From Campylobacter sp. (GTDB taxonomy: Bacteria > Campylobacterota > Campylobacteria > Campylobacterales > Campylobacteraceae), in assembly GCF_020024835.1 (NCBI RefSeq), contig NZ_JAHHTD010000043.1, forward strand, positions 1 through 9,619: a stretch of DNA of 9,619 nucleotides, written 5' to 3'. Below are positions 5,996-9,619 of this stretch, piece after piece; positions within the stretch are counted from its first letter, which is position 1, and every line of letters begins with the position of its first letter. The notes under the pieces are model-generated. The model searched no databases. It was not told where the DNA came from and worked only from the letters and a program-made list of their open reading frames with translations. A program made the position numbers and the translations under genes.

Positions 5996-6544
5996 TTCTT
6001 GTGTGTTTGTTGCGTATTCTAATCCTAAATCAAACGCTTTAGCATTAGCGTCCTTAGTTTTAACTGGAACCATATCTAACATAATGTTTTTTAATACTTC
6101 AATGTTAATACATTTACTCATATAAGCAGCTATGGCTAGTGCTATTACTGATTGAGTTGCCACATTACCTACTTTTTCTTTAGCAATACTAATAATAGGA
6201 ATTTCAAAAATTCTCCATTTTGCATAATCTTCTTTACTAGGATGAACTAAATTTGGCTCTATTACCATAATACCACCTTTAGCAAGACCTTCTTTAAAAT
6301 TTTGATAACCTTTATCAGCGGTTGATAGCATAAAACCAATCTCACCCTCAACAGCATATGGAAAAAAAATTTCATTATTATCAATAATAATATCCACTTT
6401 AGTAGGGCCACCTCTTACTTGAGAAGTATAAGTAGAAGCTTTAAAGGCATTTTGGCCCTCTTTAATAGCTGCTTTAGCTAAAATTTCTCCAGCAGTAATA
6501 ACACCTTGTCCGCCTTCGCCACAAAATCTTAATTGATATTTCAT
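5984..6544 (-). CDS. oorC: 2-oxoglutarate:acceptor oxidoreductase, gamma subunit
   Basis: This gene encodes 186 residues with the Rossmann-like gamma-domain signature GEGGQGVITAGEILA near the N-terminus, then SQVRGGPTKVDI (about 42-53). It is the gamma subunit of the four-subunit complex that oxidises 2-oxoglutarate to succinyl-CoA and CO2, passing electrons to a flavodoxin/ferredoxin-type acceptor. Length and sequence fit C. jejuni OorC as I remember it. The ATG overlaps the oorB stop as ATGA, with AGGAG about 8 bases upstream. It is last in the operon, followed by a hairpin. Confidence 0.95.
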   Translation of the reverse strand: MKYQLRFCGEGGQGVITAGEILAKAAIKEGQNAFKASTYTSQVRGGPTKVDIIIDNNEIFFPYAVEGEIGFMLSTADKGYQNFKEGLAKGGIMVIEPNLVHPSKEDYAKWRIFEIPIISIAKEKVGNVATQSVIALAIAAYMSKCINIEVLKNIMLDMVPVKTKDANAKAFDLGLEYATNTQEANS

Positions 6545-7386
6545 TTTAAAGCTCCTAAATCAACCATTCTTTTGTCTTTTAATGCTCGTCTAACTTCTTC
6601 ATAAGCATTACAATATTCAGCTTTATTTTCATCTTGATGTAAAATCCCTATAGGAAATTTATCTTTTTTTTGTTCATCATCTAATTGATCAAATTTATTC
6701 TTTTCAACACAACGATTTTTAATCCATTCAAGCATAGTTACAGCTTCGCCCATTTTATTTTTTCTACCTAAATTAATATGACAATTTGAAAACACATCTA
6801 CAAAACTATAACCTTTATGCAACAAAGCCTTATAAATAATATTTTCAAGCTTGTTTGATTCTATAACATTTATTCTTGCCACAAAAGAAGCTCCAGCAGC
6901 TTTTGTTAATTTACATGCATCAAAATTTGGATCAATATTTCCTGCTTGAGCAGTTACTGTGCAAAAACCTTGTGGAGTTGTTGGAGAAGTTTGAGAATTA
7001 GTAAGTCCATAGATAAAATTATTAATTAAAATATGAGTTAAATCAATATTTCTTCTACAGCCATGAATAGTATGATTGCCTCCAATTGCCAAAGTATCAC
7101 CATCACCACTTACTACAATAATATGCTTACTAGGATTTGCAAGCTTAATTCCAGTTGCATAAGCAATAGCTCTTCCGTGAGTAGTATGAACGGTATTGCA
7201 ATTAACATAAGAGCTCATTCTACCACTACAACCTATGCCAGAAACTAAACATATATCATCCATATTCCAGCCTATTTTTTGTATAGCTCTAATGATAGCT
7301 TTTAAAACAACACCATCACCACACCCCCAGCACCACTGCGTAGGAAGCTTATCTACTCTTAAATATTCATCATAATTAAAAGCCAT
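6541..7386 (-). CDS. oorB: 2-oxoglutarate:acceptor oxidoreductase, beta subunit (thiamine diphosphate-binding)
   Basis: This gene encodes 281 residues. It carries the thiamine diphosphate site: GDGD at 94-97 and, about 25 residues later, INNFIYGLTNSQTSPTTP. The proximal [4Fe-4S] ligands are probably Cys19 and Cys22 (WCWGCGDG), Cys53 (GIGCSGR) and Cys202 (FSNCHINLG), all present. With OorA it forms the active site that decarboxylates 2-oxoglutarate and traps succinyl-CoA; such Fe-S clusters are oxygen-sensitive, in keeping with a microaerophile. The start is supported by AAAGGAG about 7 bases upstream, and the junction with oorA is TAATG (one shared base). Confidence 0.96.
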   Translation of the reverse strand: MAFNYDEYLRVDKLPTQWCWGCGDGVVLKAIIRAIQKIGWNMDDICLVSGIGCSGRMSSYVNCNTVHTTHGRAIAYATGIKLANPSKHIIVVSGDGDTLAIGGNHTIHGCRRNIDLTHILINNFIYGLTNSQTSPTTPQGFCTVTAQAGNIDPNFDACKLTKAAGASFVARINVIESNKLENIIYKALLHKGYSFVDVFSNCHINLGRKNKMGEAVTMLEWIKNRCVEKNKFDQLDDEQKKDKFPIGILHQDENKAEYCNAYEEVRRALKDKRMVDLGALK

Positions 7387-8510
7387 TATATATTCTCCTT
7401 TACTTTAACAATAATCTCACTTGGAGTTATAGGACGACCATTAGCACGATGTAAGCTAATAAAATCATTCCTTTTGCTTACTCTTTGAATTTCTTCTAAG
7501 TATTGCCCCATATTTAATTCACTTACCATTACTTTATTAAATTTACTAACAATTTGTGCTATTTTTTCTTCTGCGACAGGAAAAAGCGTAATAGGTCTAA
7601 AAAGCCCTACTTTTAAACCTTCTTCTCTAAGTCTTGCAATAGCTTCTTTAACCGATCTTGCAACACTTCCATATGCAATAATCAAAAATTCTGCATCATC
7701 AATCATATATTCTTCCCAAGTGCAAATTTCATTTGCATTGTTTTTTATCTTGCCGATTAATCTTTTTATATTTTTATCAACTATAGCACCATCTTCTGTT
7801 GGAAATCCTATATCACTATGATGAAGACCTGTTATATGGTAACGATATCCTTGAAAAAATGGATTAAGCGTCGCTGCTTCATTTTCACCTGCTGCATAAG
7901 GCTTATAGTCTTTTTTATCGCCTTCAAATTTTTTACGATTAAAAATTTTAAGCTCGCTTAATTCTGGTAAAATAGCTTTACCATTCATATGACCAATAGT
8001 CTCATCTAAAAGCAAAAAAACTGGAGTCATATATTTTTCAGCTAAATTAAACGCCCTAATAGTTTCAGTATAAGCTTCCTCTAGTGAAGCTGGAGCTAAA
8101 GCTATACTGGCATAATCTCCGTGAGTTGGGCTTTTAGCTTGAAACAAATCTCCTTGTGCAACTCTAGTTGGCAAGCCAGTTGAAGGACCACCTCTCATAA
8201 CATTAACAATAACAAGTGGAATTTCAGCAATAAAACTTAAACCAATTTGTTCAGCTTTTAAAGAAATTCCAGGCCCACTACTTGCAGTCATTGATTTAAC
8301 ACCACTCATACTAGCACCAATAGCCACACTAATACCTGAAATTTCATCTTCCATTTGTATAAAGGTGCCATCATTTTTTGGCAACATATGACTTAATTCG
8401 TGTGCTATTTCAGAACTTGGAGTAATAGGATAACCACCAAAAAATTTACAACCACAATCAATTGCTGCTTTTGCTACTAAAATATTACCGGTTGATATTA
8501 CTTCTCTCAT
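7386..8510 (-). CDS. oorA: 2-oxoglutarate:acceptor oxidoreductase, alpha subunit
   Basis: This gene encodes 374 residues, matching KorA/OorA alpha subunits without a fused gamma domain. The PYR-like domain I contains GGYPITPSSEIAHEL (25-39) and MEDEISGISVAIGASMSGV (53-71), followed by SSGPGISLKAEQIG and MRGGPSTGLPTR. The C-terminal transketolase-like domain II (about 275-374) has LIIAYGSVARSVKEA and LFRPITLFP. It builds the substrate pocket with OorB. The ATG lies 9 bases after the oorD stop, with AGGA about 9 bases upstream. Confidence 0.97.
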   Translation of the reverse strand: MREVISTGNILVAKAAIDCGCKFFGGYPITPSSEIAHELSHMLPKNDGTFIQMEDEISGISVAIGASMSGVKSMTASSGPGISLKAEQIGLSFIAEIPLVIVNVMRGGPSTGLPTRVAQGDLFQAKSPTHGDYASIALAPASLEEAYTETIRAFNLAEKYMTPVFLLLDETIGHMNGKAILPELSELKIFNRKKFEGDKKDYKPYAAGENEAATLNPFFQGYRYHITGLHHSDIGFPTEDGAIVDKNIKRLIGKIKNNANEICTWEEYMIDDAEFLIIAYGSVARSVKEAIARLREEGLKVGLFRPITLFPVAEEKIAQIVSKFNKVMVSELNMGQYLEEIQRVSKRNDFISLHRANGRPITPSEIIVKVKENI

Positions 8511-8519
8511 TACTTTTTC

Positions 8520-8828
8520 CTAAGCATTTAGTTTTTTATATTTGTTTTCTTTTACAGCCTGCGCCCTATCTTTAGCCTCTGGAGTTAGTTTTGCAAATTT
8601 AAACTCATCTCTTTTAGCTACAAAAATAGCAAAATCAGGACAATGATTTTCACATTCGCCACATCCTATGCAAGATTGAGAATGAACTACTTCTACTATT
8701 TGCCCTAGCACAGAACTAATCTCATCTCTCATAGCTAAAACACCAGCAGGACAATAACTTACACAAATATTACAGGCTTTGCATCTTGTTTCATCTACCC
8801 ATACTGGTGTATCTTTTGGAGCAACCAT
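8520..8828 (-). CDS. oorD: 2-oxoglutarate:acceptor oxidoreductase, delta (ferredoxin-like) subunit
   Basis: This gene encodes 102 residues with two [4Fe-4S] motifs: Cys16-x2-Cys19-x2-Cys22-x3-Cys26-Pro and Cys53-x2-Cys56-x2-Cys59-x3-Cys63-Pro. It relays electrons from the catalytic OorAB core to the external acceptor. The 26-residue insert between motifs and a charged C-terminal tail (about 74-102) fit the OorD/KorD type. The ATG (8828-8826) has GAAAGGA about 7 bases upstream. It is first in oorDABC. In C. jejuni, as I recall, sucD lies immediately upstream; here there is a 269-base gap and an unrelated AsmA-like gene. Confidence 0.96.
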   Translation of the reverse strand: MVAPKDTPVWVDETRCKACNICVSYCPAGVLAMRDEISSVLGQIVEVVHSQSCIGCGECENHCPDFAIFVAKRDEFKFAKLTPEAKDRAQAVKENKYKKLNA

Positions 8829-8862
8829 TTATTTTCCTTTCAAGATTTTATTAATATATGTT

Positions 8863-8882
8863 AATAATTTTTATAAATTATT
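8863..8882 (-). other. A/T-only hairpin in the oorD leader
   Basis: AATAATTT pairs exactly with AAATTATT around a 4-base loop, within the predicted 5' leader of oorD. With no G or C it would be weak and could arise by chance in such A/T-rich DNA. It is noted because it lies between the promoter and the ribosome binding site. Confidence 0.2.
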
Positions 8883-8898
8883 TTAATTAAAGCTCTCC

Positions 8899-8906
8899 AT
8901 TATACC
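8899..8906 (-). promoter_or_regulatory. Extended -10 promoter of oorDABC
   Basis: On the minus strand GGTATAAT gives a perfect -10 with two G bases in front; upstream sequence is T-rich with no clear -35. Initiation near 8892 would give a leader of about 64 bases, unusually long compared with the other promoters in this window and consisting almost only of A and T. Confidence 0.65.
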
Positions 8907-9045
8907 TAATTTAAAGTCTTATAAAATAATATTTAAAATATAAATGCAAGGTAAAGATATTTTAATAACACAAAGTAACATTAAAAAATAAAAGTTATAA
9001 ATAATTACGATTTAAAAAAATAAATTTTTATATTTTAAGGTGCTT

Positions 9046-9073
9046 AAAAGTATTAAAAACTGATAAATTATCA
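9046..9073 (-). terminator. Weak intrinsic-terminator-like signal after AsmA-like gene
   Basis: On the minus strand the palindrome TGATAATTTATCA (9073-9061) is followed by GTTTTTAATACTTTT. It lies 25 bases past the stop of the AsmA-like gene and before the oor promoter, the right place for a terminator. The stem is only about 5 bp and A/T-rich, so support is modest. Confidence 0.35.
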
Positions 9074-9097
9074 TCGCAATATTTACTATTTGAGTTT

Positions 9098-9619
9098 TTA
9101 TTTGATTAAATTTGCTGGCAATTCAAAGATATTTTTAATCAAATTATAAGGCAATTGTATCCCTTGACTTAATAATTGAGTTTGAAAATTAGGATCGTCT
9201 ATTGTTCCTGAAAGCTTAATGAGAGTGCTAATTTGTCTATCTTTGCCTAAAATGATTTGATTAATGATAGGGACTGCTGAAATTACAGAAGTTGTAGATT
9301 TTAAAGTTCTTAATTCCAATAATCCATCAAGCTCATAATTTCTTAAATTTATTTTAATTTTTCCAAAAACATCTGCACTATCTCCATTAAAACTTAATGC
9401 ATCAATGTCAAATAAATCTTTCTTTCTACTAAAACTTATACCAGCATTTTCTATACTAAAACCTTTTTCGTTAAATGTTGGAGCCTTAAAAAGCAATAAA
9501 CTAGGAATGGTATCTATAAAACTTAAAAATTGTTGATGAAATTTCAAATTTTTCAAATAAGTATTTTTAAATACAAATTTTCCTTTAAAAAAATCAACAC
9601 TATCTCCATCAATATATAA
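9098..9619 (-). CDS. AsmA-like C-terminal domain envelope protein (5' end off window)
   Basis: This is the C-terminal ~173 residues of a larger protein; the frame is open to the right edge, and the Leu codon (TTG) at 9556-9554 is internal, not a start. Features are short beta-strand repeats (YIDGDSVDFFKGKFVF, FSIENAGISFSRKKDLFDI), then LSFNGDSADVFGKIKINLRN and a conserved-looking end. That end has VPIINQIILGKDRQ, LIKLSGTIDDPNFQ and a terminal helix PYNLIKNIFELPANLI. This pattern (V/IP-x-I/L-N-x-I-L...GT-x-x-D/N-P) is typical of the C-terminus of AsmA-like/YhdP-like proteins, which span the periplasm and are linked to lipid transport and outer-membrane integrity. The N-terminal membrane anchor is outside the window. 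The family is likely; the specific member is unknown. Confidence 0.75.
   Translation of the reverse strand, partial: LYIDGDSVDFFKGKFVFKNTYLKNLKFHQQFLSFIDTIPSLLLFKAPTFNEKGFSIENAGISFSRKKDLFDIDALSFNGDSADVFGKIKINLRNYELDGLLELRTLKSTTSVISAVPIINQIILGKDRQISTLIKLSGTIDDPNFQTQLLSQGIQLPYNLIKNIFELPANLIK

Noticed and set aside
5984..6544. Cys8 in OorC (before the GEGGQG motif) as an unusual residue
   Set aside because: This position varies in the family and no partner Cys suggests a metal site or disulphide.
7063..7248. Plus-strand open frame opposite oorB
   Set aside because: It is a shadow of the conserved oorB gene; composition is Ser/Thr/Asn-rich with no recognisable motif.
9061..9073. TGATAAATTATCA palindrome as a Fur box
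   Set aside because: It resembles the core of a Fur site but is too short, lies just after a gene end, and is better explained as part of a terminator; A/T-rich chance matches are common.

Overview
The window looks like a chromosomal segment of a Campylobacter species. It is very AT-rich and codon use is strongly biased to A/T. The ferritin, LpxD, IlvIH and OorDABC proteins read like close relatives of those I remember from C. jejuni. The gene order differs from C. jejuni, so a C. lari-group or other non-jejuni species is more likely; this is inference, since no marker gene is present. No prophage cluster, insertion sequence, CRISPR array, rRNA or tRNA is visible, and there are no long poly-G tracts of the kind used for phase variation.

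Left part (1-2343): the 3' end of a sensor histidine kinase gene (+) runs off the left edge. Its stop codon directly abuts the stop codon of a convergent 150-codon gene of uncertain function (-), possibly the leftover C-terminus of a restriction-modification enzyme. After a 303-base divergent intergenic region come the ferritin gene (+) and a CI/LexA-like S24-family regulator (+). The regulator has its own strong promoter and a striking pair of palindromes over its -35 region.

Middle part (2344-5983): a convergent AT-rich spacer with an inverted repeat is followed by a tight minus-strand operon, ilvI-ilvH-lpxD-78-codon orphan. All three junctions are 4-base ATGA overlaps, and each downstream gene has its own Shine-Dalgarno sequence inside the preceding gene. 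The operon joins branched-chain amino acid synthesis (acetolactate synthase) to lipid A synthesis (LpxD). A TATAAT promoter lies in the 77-base gap before ilvI.

Right part (5984-9619): the minus-strand operon oorD-oorA-oorB-oorC encodes the four-subunit 2-oxoglutarate:acceptor oxidoreductase, which replaces 2-oxoglutarate dehydrogenase in the Campylobacter citric acid cycle. It has an extended -10 promoter 64-71 bases upstream of oorD. Upstream of that is the C-terminal end of an AsmA-like envelope protein gene (-), which runs off the right edge.

Most of the window is core metabolism. The most interesting items are the S24 regulator with its presumed operator pair, the 150-codon possible remnant gene, the LpxD-coupled orphan, and a changed neighbourhood for the oor operon. 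I did not find a convincing new multi-gene system.
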